From assembly GCA_035695825.1 (NCBI GenBank), contig DASRRH010000010.1:1-64000 (forward strand): 64,000 nucleotides of DNA, read 5' to 3'. The translations under genes and the position numbers were made by a program. Source of the stretch: JAKEFM01 sp035695825 (GTDB taxonomy: Bacteria > Planctomycetota > UBA1135 > JAKEFM01). The notes beneath the pieces are model-generated. The model searched no databases. It was given only the letters and a program-made list of their open reading frames with translations, and had not been told where the DNA came from. This document shows positions 42,395 to 50,732 of the stretch, piece after piece. Positions within the stretch are counted from its first letter, which is position 1. The number at the start of each line of letters is the position of its first letter.

Positions 42395-43819
42395 ATGGTC
42401 GAGTACGAGCCGACGATCGGCCTCGAGACCCACGTCCAGCTCCGGACCCGGACGAAGCTCTTCTGCGGGTGTGCGAGCGCGTTCGGGGCCCCGCCGAACA
42501 CCCTCGTCTGTCCGATCTGCGCGGGCCTCCCCGGGACCCTTCCCGCCCTGAACCGCGCGGCGTTCGAGGCGGCCGTCCGCGCCTCCCTGGCGCTGCGCTG
42601 CGAGATCGCCCCCGAGACGAAGTTCGACCGGAAGAACTACTTCTACCCCGACCTCCCGAAGGGCTACCAGATCTCGCAGTACGACGCCCCCCTCTCCCGG
42701 AACGGCCGGCTCCTCCTCGCGGACGGGAGCGTCGTCCACATCCGCCGCGCCCACCTCGAGGAGGACGCCGGGAAGGCGATCCACGACCGGGGAGACCGGA
42801 CCCTCGTCGACTTCAACCGCTGCGGGATTCCCCTCCTCGAGGTCGTGACCGAGCCCGACTTCCACACCGCCGCGCAGGCGGTTGCTTACCTCGTCCTGCT
42901 CCGGCGCACGATGCGCTACGTCGGAGCCTCGGAGTGCGACATGGAGAAGGGGTCGCTCCGCTGCGACGTGAACGTCTCGCTCGCGCCGAGCGGCGCCCCG
43001 CCCGGCACGCGCGTCGAGGTGAAGAACCTGAACTCCTTCCGGATGGTCGGCCGCGCGATCGAGCACGAGACGGCCCGGCAGAGGGAGGTCCTCGCGCGGG
43101 GCGGGGCGGTCGAGCAGGAGACGCGCCTCTGGAGGGACGCGCAGGGAGTCACGGCCCCGATGCGGAGCAAGGAGGAGGCCCACGACTACCGCTACTTCCC
43201 CGAGCCCGATCTCCCACCGTTCCACGCCCCCGCGGCCTGGGTGGAGCGGCTGCGGTCGGAGCTGCCCGAGCTTCCCGCCGAACGCCGCGCACGCTTCGAG
43301 CGCGCGGTCGGCCTCCCCTCCGAAGCGGCCGAGACCCTGACGGCCGAGCGCGGCCTCGCCGACTACTTCGAGGCCCTCGCCGGGGCCTGCGGCGACGCGC
43401 GGGCGGCGGCGAACTGGGTCGCGGGGGAGGTCTGCCGGGAGCTGAACGAGCGCAAGATCGAGATCGAGGAGTTCCCCCTCGGCCCGCCGGCCCTCGCGCG
43501 CCTCCTCGCCCTCGTCCCCGACCGCGTCTCGGTCGGGGCCGCGCGCGCGATCTTCCGTAGGCTGGTCGAGTCCCCCGCCTCCGACCCCGCCGCGCTCGCC
43601 GCCTCGATGGGGCTCGAGCAGCTCTCCGATGTCTCCGCGATCGAGGCCGCGTGCCGCGAGGCGCTCGCGGCGGCGCCGCGCGCGGCGGAAGAGTTCCGCG
43701 CCGGCAAGGGGAAGGCCCTCGACAGCCTAGTCGGACGGGTCATGGGGGCGACGAAGGGGCGGGCGAACCCCCGGCTCGTCCAGGAGACGTTGCGCCGCCT
43801 CCTCGGGTCCCCCGCGTGA
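42395..43819 (+). CDS. gatB: Asp/Glu-tRNA amidotransferase subunit GatB
   Basis: A 474-aa kinase-like catalytic subunit that activates the tRNA-bound carboxylate. Family motifs include TIGLETHVQLRTRTKLFCGCA, VCPICAGLPGTLPALN, KFDRKNYFYPDLPKGYQISQYD, HLEEDAGKAIH and DFNRCGIPLLEVVTEPD. The C-terminal Yqey-like tail-binding domain has KALDSLVGRVMGATKGRANP. The Cys residues of the zinc-type CGC and CPIC stretches are present. ATG 42395 is 2 nt after gatA. Its stop overlaps the GTG of the next small gene. Indirect amidation implies absence of GlnRS and/or AsnRS. Confidence 0.97.
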   Translation: MVEYEPTIGLETHVQLRTRTKLFCGCASAFGAPPNTLVCPICAGLPGTLPALNRAAFEAAVRASLALRCEIAPETKFDRKNYFYPDLPKGYQISQYDAPLSRNGRLLLADGSVVHIRRAHLEEDAGKAIHDRGDRTLVDFNRCGIPLLEVVTEPDFHTAAQAVAYLVLLRRTMRYVGASECDMEKGSLRCDVNVSLAPSGAPPGTRVEVKNLNSFRMVGRAIEHETARQREVLARGGAVEQETRLWRDAQGVTAPMRSKEEAHDYRYFPEPDLPPFHAPAAWVERLRSELPELPAERRARFERAVGLPSEAAETLTAERGLADYFEALAGACGDARAAANWVAGEVCRELNERKIEIEEFPLGPPALARLLALVPDRVSVGAARAIFRRLVESPASDPAALAASMGLEQLSDVSAIEAACREALAAAPRAAEEFRAGKGKALDSLVGRVMGATKGRANPRLVQETLRRLLGSPA

Positions 43820-44040
43820 ATCCCCCCGGCGCCGGCCGGCGCGTCGCCTACGGCGAGGGGTGGGTCCTTCTCGCAGGGATGGCCGTCGCTGCAGCCGCCC
43901 TCCTCGGCATGTGGGGGATCGGCTCGCGCGGGTCGCTGCGCGCGCTCGCCGGGATGGCTGCGGTCTACGCGGCCGTCCGCCTCGCGATCGCGCCCGCCGC
44001 CGCGGCCTTCACGCGCCGGCTGCGCAGGGGCGGGCGCTGA
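43816..44040 (+). CDS. Small two-helix membrane protein
   Basis: A 74-aa protein. A short soluble N-terminus (MNPPGAGRRVAYGEG) precedes two hydrophobic helices (WVLLAGMAVAAAALLGMWGIG and ALAGMAAVYAAVRLAIAPAAAAF) and a basic tail (TRRLRRGGR). GTG at 43816 overlaps the gatB stop by 4 nt, so it is coupled to gatCAB. No family recognised; its place in a tight overlap chain argues that it is real. Confidence 0.6.
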   Translation: MNPPGAGRRVAYGEGWVLLAGMAVAAAALLGMWGIGSRGSLRALAGMAAVYAAVRLAIAPAAAAFTRRLRRGGR

Positions 44041-44045
44041 GCCCC

Positions 44046-44705
44046 GTGGAAGGGGAACGGACGCGGGCCGCTCGGGAGCGGATGGTTCGCGACCAGCTCG
44101 CCGGCCGCGGGATCCGCGACGGACGGGTCCTCGCGACGATGCGGGTCGTGCCGCGCCACCTCTTCGTCGAGCCCTCGGAGGAAGGGCGCGCCTACGAGGA
44201 CGGTCCGCTGCCGATCGGGTTCGGCGCGACGATTTCCCAGCCCTACGTCGTCGCCGCGATGACGGAGCTCCTCCGCCTGCGCGGGACGGAGAAGGTGCTC
44301 GAGATCGGGAGCGGCTCGGGCTACCAGACGGCGGTCCTCGCGGAGCTCGCAGGAGAGGTCTACTCCGTCGAGATCGTCCCCGAGCTTCACGAGCGCGCGA
44401 AGCGCGTGCTCGAGGTCCTCGGCTACCGGAACGTCCACCTCCGCTGCGGCGACGGCGCGCGCGGCTGGCTCGAGGAAGCTCCGTTCGACGACATCCTCGT
44501 CACGGCCGCTCCCCCCGACGTCCCCTCCCCCCTCCTCGACCAGCTCGCCCTCGGCGGGCGGATGGTGATCCCGATCGGGAAGGAGCGGCAGACCCTTCAC
44601 GTGTTCGAGAAGACGCCGAAGGGCATGGTGCGCGAGAAGTCCTTCGAGGTCCGGTTCGTGCCGCTCCAGGGGAAGGGGGAGAAGCCTCCCCCCGCGGCCC
44701 CCTAG
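44046..44705 (+). CDS. pcm: Protein-L-isoaspartate O-methyltransferase Pcm
   Basis: A 219-aa SAM-dependent repair methyltransferase acting on isoaspartyl residues of damaged proteins. RMVRDQLAGRGIRDGRVLATMRVVPRHLFV is the N-terminal family signature, GATISQPYVVAAMTELL carries the catalytic-region residues, and VLEIGSGSGYQTAVLAELAGEVYSVEI is the SAM site. VTAAPPDVPSPLLDQLA and GGRMVIPIG follow. GTG 44046 gives a normal N-terminal length; the RMVRDQ methionine would cut 12 residues. Confidence 0.95.
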   Translation: MEGERTRAARERMVRDQLAGRGIRDGRVLATMRVVPRHLFVEPSEEGRAYEDGPLPIGFGATISQPYVVAAMTELLRLRGTEKVLEIGSGSGYQTAVLAELAGEVYSVEIVPELHERAKRVLEVLGYRNVHLRCGDGARGWLEEAPFDDILVTAAPPDVPSPLLDQLALGGRMVIPIGKERQTLHVFEKTPKGMVREKSFEVRFVPLQGKGEKPPPAAP

Positions 44706-44850
44706 CGATCGAGCCGGTCCCCCGATTCCCCGCCGCCCGGCTGGAGGTAGTCGCTCGGGGGCGCTAGCGTTCCTCCGCCGTTTCCCCATGAGAGCGAGTC
44801 GCGGTCTTCTAAGGCGATCGCCGGATTCGCGCGGACGAGGGCGCTGACGG

Positions 44851-46065
44851 ATGCCGGTCTTCGTCCGCGAGGTCGCGCTGCGCCACTACCGGAGCATCTC
44901 CCGGTGCAGGGTGCCGCTCTCTTCCCTCACCGTCCTCGTCGGACCGAATGGCTCCGGCAAGAGCAGCTTCCTCGACGCCCTCCACTTCGTTACGGACGCT
45001 CTGAACACGACTCTCGAGAACGCCCTCCGCGACCGCGGAGGTATCGATTCCGTGCGGGGGCGGTCGGGCGGACGGCCGACGGACTTCGGCATCCAACTTT
45101 CCCTCAACCTGCGCGAGGGTGGAAGCGCGACCTACGGCTTCCTCGTCCGGGCGGAGAAGAATCGGGCGTTCTCCGTGAAGCACGAAGAGTGTCGCGTGGA
45201 AGGAGCGCCCCTGCGAGGGCCGGAACCTGCCCACTTCGTGGTCGAGAGAGGGAGGGTTCTCTCCATCCGCCCGGCCGTTCGCACGGCGGTCGAGCCCGAC
45301 AGGCTCTTCCTGACGGCGGTCTCGGCGAGCCCCGAGTTTCGGCCCGTCTACGATGGGCTCTCGCGGATGGGCTTCTACAACCTGAATCCCGATCGGATCC
45401 GCGATCTCCAGAACCCGGACCCGGGGAAACGGCTCGCCCGTGACGGCCACAACATTGCGTCGGTCCTCCGGGAGCTGAAGAGGACGACTCCGGCGGCGAA
45501 GGACACGGTTTCCGAGTACCTCCGGAAGATCGTGCCGGGAGTCGAGTCGGTCGAACCGAAGACCCTGGGACCGAAGGAAACCCTCGAGTTCCGGCAGAGT
45601 CACGGAGACTCCCGTCCGTGGAAGTTCCTCGCGGGGGAGATGTCGGACGGAACGCTCCGCGCTCTCGGAGTCCTCGTCGCGGTCTTCCATGCGGAGGCAG
45701 ACGCCGCACAGTCGGTCCCCCTCGTCGGAATCGAGGAACCCGAAGTTGCCATCCACCCCGGAGCCGCGGAGGTCCTCGCCGAGGCCCTGCTCGGAGCGTC
45801 GGAGACCGTGCAGATCCTCCTCACGACCCACAGCCCCGATTTCCTCGATCACAAGGCGTTCGGCCCGGAGCACCTCCGGTCCGTCGACCTCCTCGAGGGA
45901 TCGACCATCATCACCTCGATCGACGAGGCGGCCCGGTCCGCCCTCCGCGACCGGCTCTACTCCGCGGGGGAACTCCTCCGCATGGGCCAGATCGAGACGA
46001 ATCCGGAGGCATTCCGAACCGTGGCCCGCGAGCGGGACCTCTTCGAGGCGGGCCCGGACGGGTGA
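44851..46065 (+). CDS. AAA family ATPase (AAA_21/OLD-like), partner of DUF4276
   Basis: A 404-aa single ABC-type ATPase resembling RecF/OLD-like and AAA_21 proteins. Walker A is GPNGSGKSSF (31-40), after VREVALRHYRSISRCRVPL. The Walker B region is LVGIEEPEVAIHPGA, and the switch is THSPDFLDH. No coiled coil of SMC length is present. GTGA coupling to the following TOPRIM-like DUF4276 gene makes a two-gene module of the type often found in defence islands. Third positions look somewhat less GC-rich than the flanking core genes, which hints at transfer. Not a housekeeping RecF: no DnaN neighbour and a different length. Confidence 0.85.
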   Translation: MPVFVREVALRHYRSISRCRVPLSSLTVLVGPNGSGKSSFLDALHFVTDALNTTLENALRDRGGIDSVRGRSGGRPTDFGIQLSLNLREGGSATYGFLVRAEKNRAFSVKHEECRVEGAPLRGPEPAHFVVERGRVLSIRPAVRTAVEPDRLFLTAVSASPEFRPVYDGLSRMGFYNLNPDRIRDLQNPDPGKRLARDGHNIASVLRELKRTTPAAKDTVSEYLRKIVPGVESVEPKTLGPKETLEFRQSHGDSRPWKFLAGEMSDGTLRALGVLVAVFHAEADAAQSVPLVGIEEPEVAIHPGAAEVLAEALLGASETVQILLTTHSPDFLDHKAFGPEHLRSVDLLEGSTIITSIDEAARSALRDRLYSAGELLRMGQIETNPEAFRTVARERDLFEAGPDG

Positions 46066-46725
46066 CCCTCCGGGTCGTCTGCATCGTCGAAGGCCACGCC
46101 GAGACCGAGACGGTCCCGATCCTGCTCCGCCGGATCGCCCAGGAGGGCGCGCTCTACGACCTCGTGATCCCCCCCGCCCCTCCGGGTCCCGAAGTCAAGG
46201 CTTCTGAAGGAGGCGGAATTCAAGCGAGCCATCGATCTCGCCGGACGCAAGGCGGGACCGGGCGGCTCGGTCCTCGTGCTTCTCGACGCCGACGAGGACT
46301 GCCCGGCGGAACACGGACCGCGCCTCCTTGAGTGGGCGCATCGCGAGCGAGGCGACGTCGAAGGCGCGGTCGTCCTCGCCAAGCGTGAGATCGAAGCGTG
46401 GTTCGCCGCGTCGATCGAGTCCCTGAGGGGCCACCGTAGGGTCCGGCGGGATGCCTCGCCCCCCACCGAACCTGAGGCGATCGAGGACGCGAAGAGCTGG
46501 ATGTCCGCGGCGATGGAGTACGGGGCGCGTTACGGGCCGGTCAAGGATCAGGCGGGACTCGCCCAGGCTTTCGACTTCTCGCTCGCGAGAAAGCGGTCTC
46601 CATCGTTCGAGAAGTTCCTTCGGGACGCTTCGCGGCTTCTTCAACTCCCGTCGTACCTGGACGGGGCGACCGCCTGGAGCGATCGACGGGACGTGCTCTC
46701 CCGTCCGACCGCGCGAGACGCTTGA
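46062..46725 (+). pseudogene. DUF4276 TOPRIM-like protein, broken by a one-base homopolymer frameshift
   Basis: The two halves are in different frames. The first (from GTG 46062) gives VVCIVEGHAETE, with a TOPRIM-like Glu. The second continues as LRVPKSRLLKEAEF, then LVLLDADEDCPAEHGPRLL (DxD) and AKREIEAWFAAS, ending at TGA 46723-46725. Removing one C from the seven-C run at 46169-46175 gives one uninterrupted DUF4276 frame of about 221 codons (VIPPPLRVPKSRLL). The cause may be a sequencing error, a real loss-of-function mutation or slippage at the C tract. It is coupled to the AAA ATPase by a GTGA overlap. Confidence 0.8.
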
Positions 46726-47015
46726 CCGACGTCGAGAGGAGGACGCAGTCACGGCCCGAGGCTGATGGAGCCTCTCATCGGTGATTCGCCCCCGTAGGCC
46801 CGACACAGGGAGTCACTTGCAGGGTTTGAAGACACACGTAGCAGAAGCCCGATCGTGACTTATGCAGGGCCTCCGCCCGAACATCGCAGACCAGGCCCCA
46901 GACCTCCCGCGGCGGCGGAGAGGTCGGGGATCGAGGGAGACCCCTTCGACCCCCGGAAGCACGGCCATCACTTCCTGAGGGGGGAATTGCTTCCCGTCGG
47001 CCCCCAGGGACGGTC
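46726..47015. other. Intergenic DNA between the DUF4276 gene and the guaA remnant, no recognised gene
   Basis: About 290 bp with no convincing coding frame on either strand. A minus-strand frame ending near 46813 and covering 47103 has no homology I recognise and no ribosome-binding site. Base composition is more mixed (runs such as TTTGAAGACACACGTAGCAG) than in the flanking core genes, which suits foreign or decayed DNA. Confidence 0.45.
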
Positions 47016-47125
47016 CTACTCCCACTCGATCGTCGCGAGAGGCTTGCTCGAGACGTCGAGGACGACGCGTTCCACGCCGCGCAGCTCGGGGGCGATCCGG
47101 CACGAGATCCGCGCGGGGAGCTCCT
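47016..47125 (-). pseudogene. Divergent duplicate of the guaA 3' end
   Basis: The minus-strand reading LRGVERVVLDVSSKP(L)ATIEWE then stop matches the GuaA C-terminus encoded at 47689-47790. About 24 of the last 34 residues agree, with near-identical DNA in the first 21 and in a 25-nt inner block. It lies 673 bp away from the native end and in the same orientation. Upstream of this, similarity fades (in-frame EEL PARIS, then unrelated). This is what remains of a second guaA 3' end, as left by integrative elements that target guaA; no integrase is seen. Confidence 0.75.
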
Positions 47126-47190
47126 CCGGCGGGCAGACCCCCTCCGCGGTTCTCCCGCCCCCGGTCGCGACGCGCCGCCGGTCCTTCTCC

Positions 47191-47664
47191 TCAGCGAACC
47201 CTTCGGTCCCTCCGGCTCCATTTCACGATGGGCCTCAGGCCGGCAGCGTTCGCCGCGTTCGTGTAGAGGTCCACGAGTTTGCGGCGGTAGAAGATCGTCC
47301 AGAGCCGGCGATCCCCCTTGTTCGGGAAGAAGGTCCGCAACCCTTCAAACCGTGGCACGCAGCTCTCCGGTTTCCCGGTTTCCCGGAGGAGCTCGCGGAC
47401 CCACCCGCTCCACTGCTCCTCCGTGGGGAAGGGGATTTCCGCGAACGACTCCGGGTGGCGCTCGACTCTCTCGCGCGCTCGCCGGTTCGCGAGAACGGAA
47501 TCGGCCAGGAGTTCGACCTCTATCGACTCGTCGTAGGTCAGCGTGGCGAGCTGGCCCGTGGTGCGGTCGAGGAAGACCCGCCACGGCGATCCGGCCTCCT
47601 CTCGGAGGACCGAATACACCAGCCACGCGGGAACCTCGACCGTTCCGTCGAGACCAGGATCCAC
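47191..47664 (-). CDS. Uncharacterised protein between the two guaA ends (possibly UPF0158-like)
   Basis: A 157-aa soluble protein. It has WRVFLDRTTGQLATLTYDES, an FAEIPFPTEEQWSGWVRELLR stretch and a C-terminal RRLWTIFYRRKLVDLY helix. The order (FLDxxTGE-like start, acidic middle, RxxxW/F...R end) weakly recalls UPF0158 proteins, but I am not sure. GTG 47664 lies 24 nt after the guaA stop. Codon use looks slightly less GC-rich than guaA. It sits between the two guaA 3' ends, so it may be cargo of an old insertion. Confidence 0.6.
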   Translation of the reverse strand: MDPGLDGTVEVPAWLVYSVLREEAGSPWRVFLDRTTGQLATLTYDESIEVELLADSVLANRRARERVERHPESFAEIPFPTEEQWSGWVRELLRETGKPESCVPRFEGLRTFFPNKGDRRLWTIFYRRKLVDLYTNAANAAGLRPIVKWSRRDRRVR

Positions 47665-47688
47665 GGAATGCCCGGCTCGCGTGGGATC

Positions 47689-49239
47689 CTACTCCCACTC
47701 GATCGTCGCCGGGGGCTTGCTCGAGACGTCGAGGACGACCCGGTTCACGCCGCGGACCTCGTTGATGATCCGGTTCGAGATCCTCCCGAGGAGCTCCCGC
47801 GGCAGATAGACCCAGTCCGCCGTCATCCCGTCCTCGCTCGCGACGATCCGGAGCGCGATCACGTTCTCGTAGGTCCGTGCGTCCCCCATCACGCCGACCG
47901 TCGAGACGGGAAGCAGGATCGCGAAGTACTGCCAAAGCCCCTCGTGGGCGCGGGCCCGCTCGACCTCCTCCACGACGATCGCGTCGGCCTCGCGGAGGAT
48001 CGCGAGCCGCTCCTCGGTGACGGGGCCGAGGAGTCGCACGGCGAGCCCGGGCCCCGGGAAAGGCTGGCGAGCGACGATCGACGCGGGGAGCCCGAGCGCG
48101 CGGCCGACCTCCCGGACCTCGTCCTTGAAGAGGAAGCGCAGCGGCTCGACGAGGGCGAAGGGCATGTCCGGCGGGAGGCCCCCGACATTGTGGTGGCTCT
48201 TGATCATCGAGGTCGCCCCGCCCCACGCCGCGACCGACTCGATCACGTCGGGGTAGAGCGTCCCCTGTCCGAGGAACTTCGCCCGGGGGAACCGCGAGGA
48301 CGCCTCCCGGAAGACGGCGATGAACTCGGCTCCGATGCGCTTTCGCTTCTCCTCGGGATCGACGACGTCGCGGAGGCGCTCGAGGAAGCGCGCGCGGGCG
48401 TCGAGGACGGTGAGATCCATGTGGAAGTGGGCGCGGAACGTCCGTTCGACCTCCTCGCCTTCCCCCCTCCGGAGCAGGCCGTTGTCGACGAAGACGGCGT
48501 GGAGGCGCGGGCCGATGGCCTTGTGGAGGATCAACGAGGCGACGGCCGAGTCGACGCCCCCGGAGAGCCCCAACACGACCTCGCCGTCGCCGACCTTCGC
48601 GCGGATCTCCTCGACGGCCTGCTCGATCACGGAGGAGGGCGTCCAGTCGCCAGCGAGGCCGCAGACGCGGAAGAGGAAGTTCCGGAGGACCTCCCGCCCC
48701 CGCTCCGTGTGGGTCACTTCCGGGTGGAACAGGACGCCGAAGATCCGACCCGTCGAGTCGACGACGGCGGCGTGGGCGCAATTGCCGGAGCGGGCGACGG
48801 TCCGGAACCCCTCGGGAAGGCGCTCCACCCTGTCGCCGTGGCTCATCCAGACGACGCTGCTCGTCGGGACTCCTTCGAAGAGAGGAGAAGTCCCGGTCAC
48901 GTCGAGGGGGGAGCGACCGAACTCTCGGGCTTCCCCGGGGACCACCTTTCCGCCGAGGGCCCCCGTAAGCCACTGCATCCCGTAGCAGATGCCGAGGACC
49001 GGGACGCGCAGGCCGAGCACCGACTCCCGGTCGAGGGCCGGGGCGTCGGTCTCGTACACGCTCGCGGGACCGCCGGAGAGGATCACCCCCTTCGGCCGGA
49101 GGCGCGCGGCCGCCTCGGCGAAGCGCGCGGGGGGGTGGATCTCGCAGTAGACGAGCGCCTCGCGGACGCGCCGGGCGATCAACTGGGCGGTCTGGGAGCC
49201 GAAGTCGACGACGAGGACCGCCTCGTGCGGCGCGCTCAT
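47689..49239 (-). CDS. guaA: GMP synthase (glutamine-hydrolysing) GuaA
   Basis: A 516-aa enzyme that aminates XMP to GMP. The glutaminase domain has VVDFGSQTAQLI, GICYGMQWL (catalytic Cys), and FHPEVTHTERG (His/Glu of the triad). The ATP pyrophosphatase domain has VLGLSGGVDSAVAS and LGQGTLYPDVIES. The dimerisation domain ends SSKPPATIEWE. ATG 49239 overlaps the guaB stop (ATGA). Its 3' end is duplicated 673 bp downstream (see 47016). Confidence 0.97.
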   Translation of the reverse strand: MSAPHEAVLVVDFGSQTAQLIARRVREALVYCEIHPPARFAEAAARLRPKGVILSGGPASVYETDAPALDRESVLGLRVPVLGICYGMQWLTGALGGKVVPGEAREFGRSPLDVTGTSPLFEGVPTSSVVWMSHGDRVERLPEGFRTVARSGNCAHAAVVDSTGRIFGVLFHPEVTHTERGREVLRNFLFRVCGLAGDWTPSSVIEQAVEEIRAKVGDGEVVLGLSGGVDSAVASLILHKAIGPRLHAVFVDNGLLRRGEGEEVERTFRAHFHMDLTVLDARARFLERLRDVVDPEEKRKRIGAEFIAVFREASSRFPRAKFLGQGTLYPDVIESVAAWGGATSMIKSHHNVGGLPPDMPFALVEPLRFLFKDEVREVGRALGLPASIVARQPFPGPGLAVRLLGPVTEERLAILREADAIVVEEVERARAHEGLWQYFAILLPVSTVGVMGDARTYENVIALRIVASEDGMTADWVYLPRELLGRISNRIINEVRGVNRVVLDVSSKPPATIEWE

Positions 49240-50708
49240 TCCGCGACCCAGTAGTTCGCCGCCTCCTTCGTGATCGTGACGTCGTGGGGGTGGCTCTCGC
49301 GGACCGCGGCCGGCGTCACGCGGAGGAACCGCGCCTTCTCCTGGAGCTCCTCGATCGTGCGGGCGCCCACGTAGCCCATCCCCGCGCAGACCCCGCCGAC
49401 GAGCTGGTGGAGAAACGAGGAGAGCGGGCCCTTGTAGGGGACCATTCCCTCGATCCCCTCGGGGACGAGCTTCGAGGACTCCCGGACGCCCCCTTGTCCG
49501 TAGCGCTCCTTCCCTCCCTCGACCATCGCCCCGAGCGAGCCCATCCCGCGCACGGCCTTGAAGGCGCGCCCGCGGTGGAGGAACTGCTCGCCGGGGCTCT
49601 CGTCGACCCCGGCGAGGAGCGAGCCGATCATCACGCAGGAGGCGCCGGCGGCGAGCGCCTTCACGACGTCCCCCGAGAGCCGGATGCCCCCGTCGGCGAT
49701 CACGGGAACGCCGGAGGGCCCGGCCTCCCGCGCGCAGGCGAAGATCGCGGAGAGCTGCGGGACCCCGACCCCCGCGACGACGCGGGTCGTGCAGATCGAG
49801 CCGGGGCCGATCCCGACCTTGACGCCGTCCGCGCCCGCCTCGACGAGCTCGCGGGTGGCCTCGGGCGTCGCGACGTTTCCGGCGACGACGTCGACGTCGT
49901 GGGCCTTCTTGATCCGCCGGACGGCCTGGATCACTCCCTCGGAGTGGCCGTGGGCGGTGTCGACGACGAGGACGTCGACCCCCGCTCGGATCAACCCCTC
50001 GACGCGCTCCTCGTCGGCGACGCCGACGGCCGCCCCGACCCGCAGGCGCCCCCGGGCGTCGACGGCCGCGCGGGGGAAGCGCTCGAGCCGGTCCAGGTCG
50101 CGGATCGTGATCAGCCCGCGCACCCGCCGCTCGCGGTCGACGAGGATCAGCTTCTCGACCTTGCTCCGCCGGAGGCACTCGCGCGCCTGCTCGAGGGTCG
50201 TCTCGGGGGGGGCCGTGACGAGGTTCTCCTTCGTCATGACCTCCCGGACGGGAATCTCCGGGCCGCCGTGGAAGCGGAGATCGCGCTTGGTCAGGATCCC
50301 GCAGAGCCTCCCCTCGCGGACGACCGGCAGGCCGGAGATGTTGTTCTCCCGCATGATCTCCAAGGCCTCGCCGACCTTCGCGTCGTCGCGCAGCGTGATC
50401 GGGTCCTGGATCACGCCGTTCGCCGACCGCTTGACGAGGTCGACCTGCCGGACCTGGGCGGCGGGAGGGAGGTTCCTGTGGACGACCCCGATCCCCCCCT
50501 CGAGCGCGAGGGCGATCGCCAGCCGCGCCTCCGTCACCGTGTCCATCGCGGCGGAGGAGATCGGAATCCGGAGCCCGACGCGGCGCGAGAAGCGGCCCGA
50601 AGGGTCGGCGTCCTTCGGCAGGACCGCGGAGCGGGCCGGAACGAGGAGGACGTCGTCGAAGGTGATCGCCTCGCCGACGACCCTTTCCGAGACGAAGTTC
50701 CCTGACAT
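49236..50708 (-). CDS. guaB: Inosine-5'-monophosphate dehydrogenase GuaB
   Basis: A 490-aa enzyme oxidising IMP to XMP, the first step to GMP. ITFDDVLLVPARS opens the barrel, two CBS domains occupy about 95-210, and the active-site loop GIGPGSICTTRVVAG (catalytic Cys) and GYVGARTIEELQ follow. The full set gives a normal-length enzyme. ATG 50708 has no Shine-Dalgarno, but a TACAAT hexamer ends 6 nt upstream, so transcription may start at the AUG. It is coupled to guaA. Confidence 0.97.
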   Translation of the reverse strand: MSGNFVSERVVGEAITFDDVLLVPARSAVLPKDADPSGRFSRRVGLRIPISSAAMDTVTEARLAIALALEGGIGVVHRNLPPAAQVRQVDLVKRSANGVIQDPITLRDDAKVGEALEIMRENNISGLPVVREGRLCGILTKRDLRFHGGPEIPVREVMTKENLVTAPPETTLEQARECLRRSKVEKLILVDRERRVRGLITIRDLDRLERFPRAAVDARGRLRVGAAVGVADEERVEGLIRAGVDVLVVDTAHGHSEGVIQAVRRIKKAHDVDVVAGNVATPEATRELVEAGADGVKVGIGPGSICTTRVVAGVGVPQLSAIFACAREAGPSGVPVIADGGIRLSGDVVKALAAGASCVMIGSLLAGVDESPGEQFLHRGRAFKAVRGMGSLGAMVEGGKERYGQGGVRESSKLVPEGIEGMVPYKGPLSSFLHQLVGGVCAGMGYVGARTIEELQEKARFLRVTPAAVRESHPHDVTITKEAANYWVAE

Positions 50709-50714
50709 GGAGCG

Positions 50715-50720
50715 ATTGTA
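50715..50720 (-). promoter_or_regulatory. Candidate -10 element of guaBA, giving a leaderless mRNA
   Basis: TACAAT (five of six consensus bases) ends 6 nt before the guaB ATG, placing the transcription start at the start codon. It lies in the 24-nt gap after the vWA-protein gene. No good -35 is seen 16-18 nt upstream. Prediction only. Confidence 0.35.
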
Positions 50721-50732
50721 GGGAAGTCCCTT

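Noticed and set aside
46813..47103. Minus-strand frame of 96 codons next to the guaA remnant
   Set aside because: No ribosome-binding site, no homology recognised, and it runs through the guaA duplicate out of frame.
46855..49254. Plus-strand open frame of 799 codons
   Set aside because: Antisense to guaA and the 157-aa gene; Asp/Glu/Arg-rich low-complexity translation.
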